Assembly (NCBI GenBank): GCA_964383715.1
Contig: CAYLHU010000001.1
Coordinates: forward strand, 1 to 64,000
Origin: CAYLHU01 sp964383715
GTDB taxonomy: Bacteria > Patescibacteriota > Minisyncoccia > Minisyncoccales > CG1-02-41-26
Reading direction: 5' to 3'
DNA length: 64,000 bases
A program made the translations under genes and the position numbers. The stretch's first letter is position 1. Every line of letters starts with the position of its first letter. The notes under the pieces were generated by a model that saw only the letters and a list, made by a program, of their open reading frames with translations, was not told the origin of the DNA and did no database searches. Below, piece after piece: positions 57,669 through 64,000 of the stretch.

Positions 57669-58200
57669 GACCCCTTATCAATACCTCTCCAAACTTTCGA
57701 GCTACTTGAGGTCCAGAAGCGGTTATAATATTCCCATCAATAACCACATTTTCCTTTTGGTAATCGACCCCTTCTCCTTCTAATATCTTAATTGCCGATT
57801 TATCTAAATTAGTTGACCAGACAGTAGCTTTTTTCCCCTTTAAAACGCCACTTCGAGCTAAAATCGTCGGGGCTATACAAATTGCTCCCAAAATTTTATT
57901 TTGAGACAGCATCTCTTGGGCTATCTGATGACATTTTTCATTTTCAATATATTTCATTGCTCCACTCCCCCCGATAAAAACAATGGCATCAAAATCAGAA
58001 ACATTTAATTCGTCCAATGTTAAATCAACATTAACATCTCCTCCATAACTTCCAATAGCCCTTCCCTTTTTCTCACTGACTATTTTTGTTTCAATTCCTT
58101 CGGCTCTAAAAATACTTTGAGGGATAAAAAGCTCCTCGTCGCGAAAATCATTGAAAGCGATTATAAAAGCAACTTTTTTATTTTTTAGAAGAGTATTCAT
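57661..58200 (-). CDS. DJ-1/PfpI family protein
   Basis: A class-I-amidotransferase-like protein of 179 residues. The nucleophile-elbow cysteine lies in GAICIAPTILARSG (about residue 107) and the acidic partner in the early strand FRDEELFIPQ (about residue 20). Later GPQVARKFGEVLIRGL is the usual C-terminus. Members act as glyoxalases/deglycases, proteases or redox sensors; which of these applies is not visible. It lies 13 bp downstream of mltG in the same direction. Confidence 0.9.
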   Translation of the reverse strand: MNTLLKNKKVAFIIAFNDFRDEELFIPQSIFRAEGIETKIVSEKKGRAIGSYGGDVNVDLTLDELNVSDFDAIVFIGGSGAMKYIENEKCHQIAQEMLSQNKILGAICIAPTILARSGVLKGKKATVWSTNLDKSAIKILEGEGVDYQKENVVIDGNIITASGPQVARKFGEVLIRGLV

Positions 58201-58212
58201 TATATTGTTGGT

Positions 58213-59286
58213 TTATTTAATATACTTCCATTTATTAGTATTGTGCTCCTCCAATGTTTTGCTGAAAATAGTTTCTCCTTCGGGAGTTGTCAAATAAAAC
58301 CAATAGGGGTTTTCTTCATAATAAATCGTTGCTTTGATACTATCAAGACCAGGGTTACAAATGGGGCCCAAGGGCAAACCGAGATACTTATAAGTATTGT
58401 AAAGGGAATCCTTTTCTAAATCCTCTTTTGTCAAAGATAAACTTTTTTTGCCTGTTAAATAAATTACACTGGCGTCAACTTGAAGGGGCCAACCATTTCT
58501 TAACCGTTTCCATAAAATGGAAGCGACATTTTTTTTATCTTCGTATGTCTTTACTTCTTTTTCCAATAAAGACGCCATTGTCAAAACCTGATATAAACTT
58601 CTTCCCTGTTCCTCAACTTTTTTTCTCAACTCTAAATTAAATTTTTTATCAAAGTTTCTTAATGTTTTTCTAATAATATTTTCTATCCCCTCTTCCTCGT
58701 CTATTTCATAAGTATCGGGGAAAAGATAACCTTCAAGCCCTACATTCTTTGGCTTTTCTTTCAAAAAACCGAATTCTTCAGAAAAATCTTTTGGTTCGGG
58801 GGAATCTTTGGCTTTAGGATAATTAAGATTTTGAAACCCCGCTATTTCAAAGAATTCTTCTGCTTGAAAAAGTCCTTTACTCTCAAGATATTGACCAATA
58901 TCTCCTAATCCCCAACCCTCAATAATGGTGATTTCTTGTTTAACTGTTTCTCCTTGATTAATAATTTTCAATATCTTAGATATACTCATTGTCGGCGATA
59001 GAGCGTATTCTCCCGCCTGTAAATTATTTTGGATATTTCGGACAGTAGCCGTGTAATTAAACAAGAATTTAGAATTAATTAGCCCTTCCTTTTTTAAATT
59101 AGAAGAAATGTCAAACAATCCGTCTCCTTTTTTAATATTAAAAATAGTTTCTTTTTGAGAGTATTTTTCAACCGGAATATTAATTTGCCAATAAAAAACG
59201 GCGACTATTAGGACTAAAAACAAAACTAAAATTGAAATTGGAGAAAATCTCTTTGTTTTTTTTATCTTTAAAAAATTACTTATCAT
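58213..59286 (-). CDS. mltG: Endolytic murein transglycosylase
   Basis: A YceG-like lytic transglycosylase of 357 residues that cuts nascent glycan strands at the membrane. It has an N-terminal anchor (about residues 18-36), a LysM-like middle region (FNIKKGDGLFDISSNLKKEG), and the catalytic domain with the Glu in MASLLEKEVKTYEDKK. RLRNGWPLQVDASVIY and LGLPLGPICNPGLDSIKATI follow, and it ends FSKTLEEHNTNKWKY. It overlaps pcm by 4 bp (ATGA), so both are translated from one message. Confidence 0.95.
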   Translation of the reverse strand: MISNFLKIKKTKRFSPISILVLFLVLIVAVFYWQINIPVEKYSQKETIFNIKKGDGLFDISSNLKKEGLINSKFLFNYTATVRNIQNNLQAGEYALSPTMSISKILKIINQGETVKQEITIIEGWGLGDIGQYLESKGLFQAEEFFEIAGFQNLNYPKAKDSPEPKDFSEEFGFLKEKPKNVGLEGYLFPDTYEIDEEEGIENIIRKTLRNFDKKFNLELRKKVEEQGRSLYQVLTMASLLEKEVKTYEDKKNVASILWKRLRNGWPLQVDASVIYLTGKKSLSLTKEDLEKDSLYNTYKYLGLPLGPICNPGLDSIKATIYYEENPYWFYLTTPEGETIFSKTLEEHNTNKWKYIK

Positions 59287-59948
59287 TTTGAATTTTTAAT
59301 TAAGGGAACAAAACTGAAACCGGGGTACTCTACTTCTTGAAAACGATTCTCTGATTCTTTTTCAAAAAACCAGATTGAAGAATCTATCGGAGCGACAATT
59401 ATTCCTCCTTTTTTTAATTGTTTTCTCCATAATACAGGGATATTCGTTTTGGCCGCCGCCGAGCACAAAATTTTATCAAATCCTTCGGAAAGACCAGAGC
59501 AAGAGGAGATATCGGGATAACCTTTAGAACCATCAGCGCAAAAAAACTTAACGACTCCTTTTTTTATAAAATTATATTTTGAAACATTATTTTTGCCGAA
59601 TTTCATCAATTTAGGAATTATATCTATCGCTATAACCCTTCCCTTTGATTTTTCATTAAATTTTTCCTTACTCACAATATAAGCAAGGAGGGCGCTTGTC
59701 CACCCACTGCCGGCGCCTATGTCTAAGATTTTTTCCCCGGGTTGAGGTTTTAGAAGTTCCAGCATAAAAGCGACAACCAACGGCTGGGAAATCGTTTGTC
59801 CCTCGCCTATTGCCAAGGCCTCATTGAGTTCGGCTAAATTTTTTAATTCTTCAGGCAAAAAATCAATTCTTTTTATATGCCGAAAAGCATCAATGATTTC
59901 AGGGGTCTTTAACCATCTATTCTTAATCAGATTCTTAACTAAACTCAT
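59283..59948 (-). CDS. pcm: Protein-L-isoaspartate O-methyltransferase-like enzyme
   Basis: A SAM-dependent methyltransferase of 221 residues that would repair isoaspartyl residues. Family motifs are AIGEGQTISQPLVVAFMLEL (the pre-motif that holds the substrate Ser/Gln), motif I EKILDIGAGSGWTSALLAYI, and the later DKILCSAAAKTNIPVLWRKQ with KKGGIIVAPI. The length fits. It precedes mltG with a 4-bp overlap and follows a small membrane protein gene. Confidence 0.92.
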   Translation of the reverse strand: MSLVKNLIKNRWLKTPEIIDAFRHIKRIDFLPEELKNLAELNEALAIGEGQTISQPLVVAFMLELLKPQPGEKILDIGAGSGWTSALLAYIVSKEKFNEKSKGRVIAIDIIPKLMKFGKNNVSKYNFIKKGVVKFFCADGSKGYPDISSCSGLSEGFDKILCSAAAKTNIPVLWRKQLKKGGIIVAPIDSSIWFFEKESENRFQEVEYPGFSFVPLIKNSK

Positions 59949-59954
59949 TGTTTT

Positions 59955-60263
59955 TTAACTTTTTTCGTCTTTGTAAAGCGAGGATTTTCCAATTATAATT
60001 TTATAAATGTTTTCAATGAAATCCCCACCGGCATAACCGATAATAAAACTTAGAGCGGGGCTAAAAACTCCTTCAAGGTTAAAACCAATTTCTTTTATTG
60101 CCGTGGCTGCTGATAACCCTATTACCCCAGAAAGAAAAACCGTAACTAAAAAATTATTTAGTTCAAAGGGAACATTTTTATAGGCAAATTTATGCTTTAG
60201 AAAACCGATTAATCCTCTTACAACTCCTCCGAAAAAGCCCGCTAATAAAATTGAAAAATACAT
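59955..60263 (-). CDS. Small membrane protein, ~102 aa
   Basis: A protein starting MYFSILLAGFFGGVVRGLIG with three hydrophobic segments (about residues 2-20, 40-57 and 70-88) and a charged tail (KSSLYKDEKS). Gly-rich first and third helices suggest tight packing. The Met at 60263 is preferred to an upstream one at 60281. It lies 6 bp upstream of pcm and is probably in the same operon. The family is unknown. Confidence 0.65.
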   Translation of the reverse strand: MYFSILLAGFFGGVVRGLIGFLKHKFAYKNVPFELNNFLVTVFLSGVIGLSAATAIKEIGFNLEGVFSPALSFIIGYAGGDFIENIYKIIIGKSSLYKDEKS

Positions 60264-60372
60264 ATTAGAAGATGTTAGCAAGATTGTTTTATGAAAACAA
60301 TCTTGTGTTGCAGATTCTTATACTCGCCTAAGTTTCCTTTTGGAAAATTTTGGCGGGTATTAGACGAAATTA

Positions 60373-60492
60373 TTAAAAAGGACTAATTACACTTCCTAAT
60401 GTATCGGGGTATCCTTTCGTTAAAAGCCAGACGCTAAGGATAAGAGCGATAACGACTAATACAATATCAATAATAACTATTATCTTATTCAT
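60373..60492 (-). CDS. 39-aa single-pass membrane peptide
   Basis: A short ORF, MNKIIVIIDIVLVVIALILS followed by WLLTKGYPDTLG and a short tail, ending in TAA at 60373. It is one membrane helix (residues 4-24) with a polar C-terminus. It is supported by its position in an otherwise empty 215-bp gap, the same orientation as its neighbours, and a sensible membrane-peptide composition. The ribosome-binding site is weak, so confidence is moderate. Confidence 0.45.
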   Translation of the reverse strand: MNKIIVIIDIVLVVIALILSVWLLTKGYPDTLGSVISPF

Positions 60493-60499
60493 TTAATTT

Positions 60500-60817
60500 C
60501 TATAGTAATTTTTTTTGGCAAAAAAGATTATTTGTTTCCTGCCCAATTTTTTTGCCTTTATCCGTTAAAGAAATAAAAGTGTTTGATCCCCCTTTAATTA
60601 ATTTTCTTTCTCTTAAGTCCCTTAACGGACGGTCCAACTTTCGGGTGTCTGGCCACTTTGGATTATTTTTCAGGGAAAAAATTTCCGGGAAACAGCCGAA
60701 ACATTTTTTAACTAAGTTTTCAAAAGTTTGTTTTTTGCTGTCATTTGAATAGAGAACAAAAAGAATTAAATTCTCCATACTCAACTTCATTATTGAATTA
60801 ATCCTTTCTCTAACCAT
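60500..60817 (-). CDS. Winged-helix DNA-binding protein, small
   Basis: A protein of 105 residues with a winged-helix pattern: helices in the first half, a recognition-helix-like WPDTRKLDRPLRDLRERKLI and a wing GGSNTFISLTDKGKKIGQET. The phrase LTDKGKKI is typical of PadR/MarR-like or DUF-type wHTH domains. A TATAAT box lies only about 10 bp upstream of the ATG at 60817, so the message is leaderless or starts at an internal Met (60790). It may be a local regulator. Confidence 0.7.
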   Translation of the reverse strand: MVRERINSIMKLSMENLILFVLYSNDSKKQTFENLVKKCFGCFPEIFSLKNNPKWPDTRKLDRPLRDLRERKLIKGGSNTFISLTDKGKKIGQETNNLFCQKKLL

Positions 60818-60865
60818 ATTGCTAAGATTATACCATTAATCTCCCTAAAAGTCGCCTTTTTTAAT

Positions 60866-61420
60866 TTATAAACCCAAATCTCTATCAATCCCCTGCATTG
60901 CTCTAAGGGCTATCTCTATAAGTTCTTCTAAAGTTAAATTTAGATATTCTTGACACTTTTTAATAATTTCTCGATTGACTCCTTGAGCAAAATTTTTTTC
61001 TTTAAAATGTTTCAAGATAGACCTTGATTCAAGGTCGCTTATTTTTTTAGAAGGTAAAACTAAAGTGGAAGCCACAATCAAGCCGGTGAGTGGGTCGGAG
61101 ACAAAAAGCGCTTTTTCCAATTGTGTTTCCGGGAGAATTCCATGGGCTTCATTGTGAACTCTAACGGCTTGGCAAATATCCACCTCCAGTCCTGCTTCTT
61201 GAAGCATTTGAGCGCCAATAAGGGAGTGTTCCTTAAGGTCGTCTTTGACTTTTTCGTAATCAATATCGTGTAAAAGCCCAGTTAACTTCCACTTTTCTTT
61301 ATCTTCCCCAAAATGAAATGCTAAATCACCCATTACCGCCTCTACGGCAAAACAATGCTTTCGTAAGTTTTCGTTAGAAATATTTTCTTTTAATAATTTT
61401 AAAGCCTGTTCTCTATCCAT
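60866..61420 (-). CDS. HD-domain hydrolase
   Basis: A predicted metal-dependent phosphohydrolase of 184 residues. The HD motif is LLHDIDYEKVKDDLKEHSLI (about residues 47-66). The first His is in LRKHCFAVEAVM and a later one in AVRVHNEAHGIL. The order H...HD...H...D of the superfamily is complete, including DPLTGLIVAS. Such HDIG-type proteins of about 185 residues are frequent in bacteria and may act on nucleotides; the substrate is unknown. Confidence 0.88.
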   Translation of the reverse strand: MDREQALKLLKENISNENLRKHCFAVEAVMGDLAFHFGEDKEKWKLTGLLHDIDYEKVKDDLKEHSLIGAQMLQEAGLEVDICQAVRVHNEAHGILPETQLEKALFVSDPLTGLIVASTLVLPSKKISDLESRSILKHFKEKNFAQGVNREIIKKCQEYLNLTLEELIEIALRAMQGIDRDLGL

Positions 61421-61481
61421 AATTTTATTTTCTTAAATAAATTTAATTTTTCTGTTTTGGTAAAAAACATCAATCTTTGTT

Positions 61482-62030
61482 TTATTTATATTGCCAAAAA
61501 TTATTTGTTTTGATTTGATATACATCTTTCAAGGTATTGTTATCTAATTCACGAATTAAAAATTTTTCTATCGCTTTATAAAAATCATCTGCTGATGATT
61601 TTTCTCTCAAGTTTTGAAAATTTTCTTGGGTTAATAATTCGTAAGTAAATTCAAAAATAGTTTCTTTGTTTTTATCAATAATACATTTTAATTCTGTCGA
61701 ATCTGTATCTTTATTGGTGCTTTTATTGTAGTTTATTTCGTGTTTTATCACAAATCGGTCACCATAAACCTCTTCTAAGGTTTTTATGGATGCTTGGACT
61801 GATAGATTACCAGTATTTTTTAGTTCTAATCGTTTCCCAAATTTATCAAGTAAAAAACCTAAAAACTCATCTCCCCACGATGGTGTAAATGTTATTACGC
61901 CTTCAAAATCAACAATAATTTTTTCAGTTTTTTTAATTTCTTTTAGAGATGGCTTAAAAGCAGCTAAAGCCTCTCTGCCAAATTGTCTGCTGTTTAATGT
62001 TGAACCGAATTTTTTCAAGTATATTGTCAT
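61482..62030 (-). CDS. STAS-like DUF4325 protein
   Basis: A protein of 182 residues. The N-terminal ~85 residues match the DUF4325/STAS-like pattern: STLNSRQFGREALAAF, then the strand KIIVDFEGVITFTPSWGDEF followed by LGFLLDKFGKRLEL. The DF-x-G-V and S-x-x-D-E-F positions are the family hallmark. The C-terminal half is a separate charged domain. STAS domains bind GHKL kinases in partner-switching systems (anti-anti-sigma factors). The gene starts 4 bp after the end of the MerR-GHKL gene, which fits such a pair. Confidence 0.72.
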   Translation of the reverse strand: MTIYLKKFGSTLNSRQFGREALAAFKPSLKEIKKTEKIIVDFEGVITFTPSWGDEFLGFLLDKFGKRLELKNTGNLSVQASIKTLEEVYGDRFVIKHEINYNKSTNKDTDSTELKCIIDKNKETIFEFTYELLTQENFQNLREKSSADDFYKAIEKFLIRELDNNTLKDVYQIKTNNFWQYK

Positions 62031-62034
62031 ATTA

Positions 62035-62772
62035 TTAAAACTTAATTAATACTAAACATCCTTGTAGATAGACATTTGATTTATTAATATCTAAATTTGC
62101 GCTATATTCTTTAATTTTAAGTATTGCATCGCCAGTATAAAATATTAAACTTATTTGGTTTGACATAATAACTTTTTTAACAAATTTTAGGCCATTACCC
62201 CTATATTCTGGTGCGCGGCCAGAAACAACTTCGGTAAAAGCAACTTTTAATGCTTCTTGGTGATTTAAAAGTTTTGGCCTTGCTTTTCTTAAAGTTTTTA
62301 AAATACCTTGTCCTCTGTCTGCTAAAACAATCCGTTTTTTAATTAAATCATAAGCAAAAAATATACCCGACATATCAGGCCAATTGCCAAGATTATGGTC
62401 AAAAGAATTATTACCAATTTCACCGGCAATAGCTGTAATTAATGGAAACATTTTCTTCAATCTTTCTACTTTTCCCAAATCATTTTCTAATTTTGATAAT
62501 CGCGCCTGAAAAACTGATATATCTTGGCAATAAAAAAGAGATGGTATTTCGCTTTCAGATTTACTAACAGCCCATCTTTTAGCCGATTTGAACAAGTCAC
62601 TTGTATTGTCTCTAATAAATTCTTCTACAACAAATCTTTTATAATATCTATGGTCTCCCTTTTTTTGGCGAATAGAAACCAGCTTGCCTGATTTATCCCA
62701 TCTACGGAGAGTTTGGATAGAAACTCCAGCTATACTCGCCACTTGACCTATTGTTAGTAATTTTGACTCCAT
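62035..62772 (-). CDS. MerR-type HTH fused to a GHKL ATPase domain
   Basis: A protein of about 245 residues. Residues 1-55 are a MerR-like winged helix (LTIGQVASIAGVSIQTLRRW, then DKSGKLVSIRQKKGDHRYY). The remainder contains the Bergerat-fold ATP site: N box ITAIAGEIGNNSFDHN, G1 box VLADRGQGILKTL, and a G2-like loop APEYRGNGLKFVKK. The start at 62772 is chosen at the MerR N-terminus; a longer frame would cover the operator and promoter. A DNA-binding domain directly joined to an anti-sigma-like ATPase, with a STAS-like partner downstream, suggests a one-protein partner-switch regulator. The signal is unknown. Confidence 0.78.
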   Translation of the reverse strand: MESKLLTIGQVASIAGVSIQTLRRWDKSGKLVSIRQKKGDHRYYKRFVVEEFIRDNTSDLFKSAKRWAVSKSESEIPSLFYCQDISVFQARLSKLENDLGKVERLKKMFPLITAIAGEIGNNSFDHNLGNWPDMSGIFFAYDLIKKRIVLADRGQGILKTLRKARPKLLNHQEALKVAFTEVVSGRAPEYRGNGLKFVKKVIMSNQISLIFYTGDAILKIKEYSANLDINKSNVYLQGCLVLIKF

Positions 62773-62793
62773 AAATTGAAACTTATTTTCCGT

Positions 62794-62825
62794 AAACCTA
62801 TACAAATTCCATATAAACCTATACA
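62794..62825 (-). promoter_or_regulatory. Direct-repeat operator of the MerR-GHKL gene
   Basis: AAACCTATACA occurs at 62794-62804 and again at 62815-62825, 21 bp apart (two helical turns). It lies between the -10 box and the start codon, a typical place for autorepression. Confidence 0.6.
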
Positions 62826-62830
62826 TTATA

Positions 62831-62859
62831 AGTATATATTTTAGATAAATGTTTGTCAA
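62831..62859 (-). promoter_or_regulatory. Promoter of the MerR-GHKL/DUF4325 operon
   Basis: TTGACA (62859-62854) and TATACT (62836-62831) on the minus strand with a 17-bp spacer. Confidence 0.65.
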
Positions 62860-62884
62860 ATCAATATTTATCAAAAAAATGAAG

Positions 62885-62914
62885 AAAAAATACGGAGGTC
62901 AGACCTCCGTATTT
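62885..62914. terminator. Terminator with GGTCAGACC apex
   Basis: AAATACGGA-GGTCAGACC-TCCGTATTT. A second copy with the same stem is at 63198-63228. Confidence 0.75.
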
Positions 62915-62952
62915 CCCCATCCCACTGTTCGCTATTTATTGCTCACTACCTA

Positions 62953-63165
62953 CTATCCCAACTCTCCGATTAATTTTTTCTTTTTGCTGAAAATAAAAAT
63001 ATAAAGAATAGGCAAAATCGCCAAACTATTAATTATTAGAAGGGCGACAAACCACCATTTTTGGGCTCTTTGAGCGGCTTTCCATAATGCCACTCCCTTC
63101 CAAGGGATAACCCAAGCGACTATTAAAAACAAAACCCATTGATTTTCAAATATAAATTGTCCCAT
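62953..63165 (-). CDS. Small membrane protein, DUF5652-like
   Basis: A protein of 70 residues with two membrane helices (about residues 10-24 and 38-60) joined by a short polar loop (WKAAQRAQKWW), and a basic C-terminus (SKKKKLIGELG). The pattern VAWVIPWKGVALWKAAQRAQ followed by KWWFVALLIINSLAILPILY is that of DUF5652 proteins, abundant in CPR genomes. The function is unknown. It is flanked by two near-identical terminators. Confidence 0.85.
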   Translation of the reverse strand: MGQFIFENQWVLFLIVAWVIPWKGVALWKAAQRAQKWWFVALLIINSLAILPILYIFIFSKKKKLIGELG

Positions 63166-63197
63166 AATTTTATTTTTTAACTAAAATTAACTGCTTA

Positions 63198-63228
63198 AAT
63201 TACGGAGGTCAGACCTCCGTAATTTTTA
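63198..63228 (-). terminator. Terminator with GGTCAGACC apex, second copy
   Basis: AAATTACGGA-GGTCAGACC-TCCGTAATTTTT. It ends the DUF4177-like gene; the T run overlaps its stop codon. Confidence 0.75.
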
Positions 63229-63384
63229 TGTCTCTTTTTTAAGAAACAAGTATATCGTAGCATTCTCTCCGTAGCCTTCTAAAATGGTGCCACATAATTC
63301 CCACCCATCTATCCCAAGATCGTTAAGCACTTTCTCTGCTTTTGATCTATGAACTGAAATTATCTTGTACTGATGTTTTTTCAT
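63226..63384 (-). CDS. DUF4177-like small protein, 52 aa
   Basis: A short ORF from the ATG at 63384 (MKKHQYKIISVHRSKAEKVL) to TAA at 63226. The phrase LNDLGIDGWELCGTILEG and the final strand ATIYLFLKKE match the DUF4177 pattern (Y-K-x-x ... L-N-x-L-G-x-E-G-W-E-L ... F-L-K-R). It fills the gap between two membrane protein genes in the same direction. Function is unknown for the family. Confidence 0.7.
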   Translation of the reverse strand: MKKHQYKIISVHRSKAEKVLNDLGIDGWELCGTILEGYGENATIYLFLKKET

Positions 63385-63390
63385 ATTTTT

Positions 63391-63660
63391 TTAATTAAGT
63401 CCTCGACTTTTATATTTATTTTTAATAATGAGAATCCCACTAACGATTAACATAGCACCAATTGAAATTGATAAAAGGGTGTTAGGATAATAAAAATAAG
63501 CTACTCCTACTATCTTCTCAGCTCCCACTGCAGGTAAACGAAGACCATAGCTAGTTCTATAGGAAAAGCCAAAAATGTTATATGCACAAAGTCCTGTGCC
63601 AATTATAATCATTATTGCTCCTAAGTATTGTTTTATAAATTTCTTAATTTTTTCTCTCAT
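63391..63660 (-). CDS. Small membrane protein, 89 aa
   Basis: A protein starting MREKIKKFIKQYLGAIMIII with two membrane helices (about residues 14-30 and 58-78). Between them is an exported loop with aromatic residues (YRTSYGLRLPAVGAEKIVGV). The tail is basic (KNKYKSRGLN). The Met at 63660 is preferred because the longer frame reads through repeat sequence. It is similar in outline to the 67-aa protein at 34669. The family is unknown. Confidence 0.6.
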   Translation of the reverse strand: MREKIKKFIKQYLGAIMIIIGTGLCAYNIFGFSYRTSYGLRLPAVGAEKIVGVAYFYYPNTLLSISIGAMLIVSGILIIKNKYKSRGLN

Positions 63661-63731
63661 AAATTTATTTTTCGCTCTTTCTTTTAAAATACTCCCTTTT
63701 TCATCTTTTATCAATCCTTTTGGAGAAGAAT

Positions 63732-63764
63732 AAAAGATGACTGGGTTAAACCCAGTCATCTTTT
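63732..63764 (-). terminator. Perfect hairpin with GGGTTAAACCC apex
   Basis: AAAAGATGACT-GGGTTAAACCC-AGTCATCTTTT, upstream of the 89-aa gene. A relative (63788-63812, ACCG-GGGTCAGACC-TCGGT) follows 24 bp away. Confidence 0.75.
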
Positions 63765-63850
63765 GTCGTTGTCCACTAACATTAAATTACCGGGGTCAGA
63801 CCTCGGTATTTTAATAATATGATAAAATTTGAGCGAAGCGAAAATTTGCA

Positions 63851-63956
63851 GCAGGGGCGGCAGGGCGCTACGAGATAAATCTCGTCTTTCCCTTTGCCCT
63901 ACCATAAAATAAAAAACACATTTAGTGTTTTTTATTTTATGGCAGGGGCGGCAGGG
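63851..63956. repeat. 15-bp duplication of the tRNA-Trp 3' end with intervening hairpin
   Basis: GCAGGGGCGGCAGGG is present at 63851-63865 and, as part of the tRNA, at 63942-63956. Between them lies an 18-bp perfect stem (CCATAAAATAAAAAACAC / GTGTTTTTTATTTTATGG, about 63902-63942) that includes the tRNA CCA end and would terminate the tRNA transcript. Confidence 0.8.
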
Positions 63957-64000
63957 ATCGGACCTGCAACCTTTGGTTTTGGAGACCAATGCTCTTCCAG
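63940..64000 (-). tRNA. tRNA-Trp (anticodon CCA), cut by window end
   Basis: The 3' part of a cloverleaf on the minus strand: anticodon stem TTGGT/ACCAA with loop CTCCAAA (anticodon CCA), T arm GCAGG-TCCGATC-CCTGC, acceptor CGCCCCT, discriminator G and an encoded CCA. The 5' acceptor strand lies beyond base 64000. Unlike the other three tRNAs here, CCA is encoded. Confidence 0.93.

Noticed and set aside
63756..63989. A 77-aa minus-strand ORF at the window end
   Set aside because: It is tRNA-Trp, its duplicated fragment and terminator hairpins.

Overview
The window looks like a scaffold from a Patescibacteria (CPR) genome, probably a Parcubacteria-type lineage. The evidence is an AT-rich sequence, compact genes with many short overlaps, a minimal SufC/SufB-type iron-sulfur pair, several small families typical of these bacteria (DUF5652, a CxxC-x17-CxxC zinc ribbon, a DUF4177-like protein), a shortened DnaX, an AspRS lacking its usual GAD insertion, and a full peptidoglycan/division gene set. 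Two runs of exactly 100 N (10626-10725 and 17633-17732) mark scaffold joins. There are no rRNA genes and no CRISPR array. Lineage is inferred from gene content only.

Layout. 0-9 kb: a cut-off GT4 glycosyltransferase, an AbiE-like toxin-antitoxin pair, a polyprenyl-phosphate sugar transferase, an O-antigen-ligase/TPR protein, a CtpA-type protease, then rplI and pyrG, convergent with rpmA. 9-24 kb: a Xer-type recombinase next to a repeat that broke the assembly, then cell-wall and division genes (murG, ftsW, murD, mraY, a D,D-carboxypeptidase, murC) mixed with gltX, aspS and two stand-alone receiver proteins. 24-31 kb: two kinase-like proteins, a repeat-rich ORF, a PD-(D/E)XK nuclease, sufC/sufB, an RRM protein and an FKBP. 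31-35 kb: an accessory island of small modules (HipA-like kinase plus Cys-rich membrane peptide, HicAB, zinc ribbon, PNPOx-like protein), several separated by copies of a terminator-plus-promoter repeat. 35-46 kb: tRNA-Gln, dnaX, an unassigned ncRNA, cysS, dnaB, a RelE/ParE-type TA pair, rplU, rmuC, a Na+/Ca2+ exchanger and a P-type ATPase. 46-50 kb: tRNA-Glu and the front of the dcw cluster (mraZ-rsmH-ftsL-like-ftsI). 50-56 kb: a membrane-anchored Clp-like ATPase with unknown membrane proteins, a second ncRNA, tRNA-Val and a 161-bp tandem repeat. 56-64 kb: rplL/rplJ with an L10 leader, a DJ-1 protein, mltG, pcm, small membrane proteins, an HD hydrolase, a MerR-GHKL/STAS-like regulatory pair, and tRNA-Trp running off the end.

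The intergenic space is the most unusual part. At least four families of palindromic elements recur. In several of them the stem changes on both arms between copies while the frame stays constant, which is the pattern expected of selection for structure. Promoters close to TTGACA-N16/17-TATAAT are easy to recognise throughout. The strongest candidates for undescribed biology are the MerR-GHKL plus DUF4325 module with a direct-repeat operator (61.5-62.9 kb), two free-standing structured RNAs (36.7 and 54.3 kb), the co-varying GATGA palindromes, and the insulator-like repeats of the 31-34 kb island. All family calls come from reading motifs by eye; no database search was possible.
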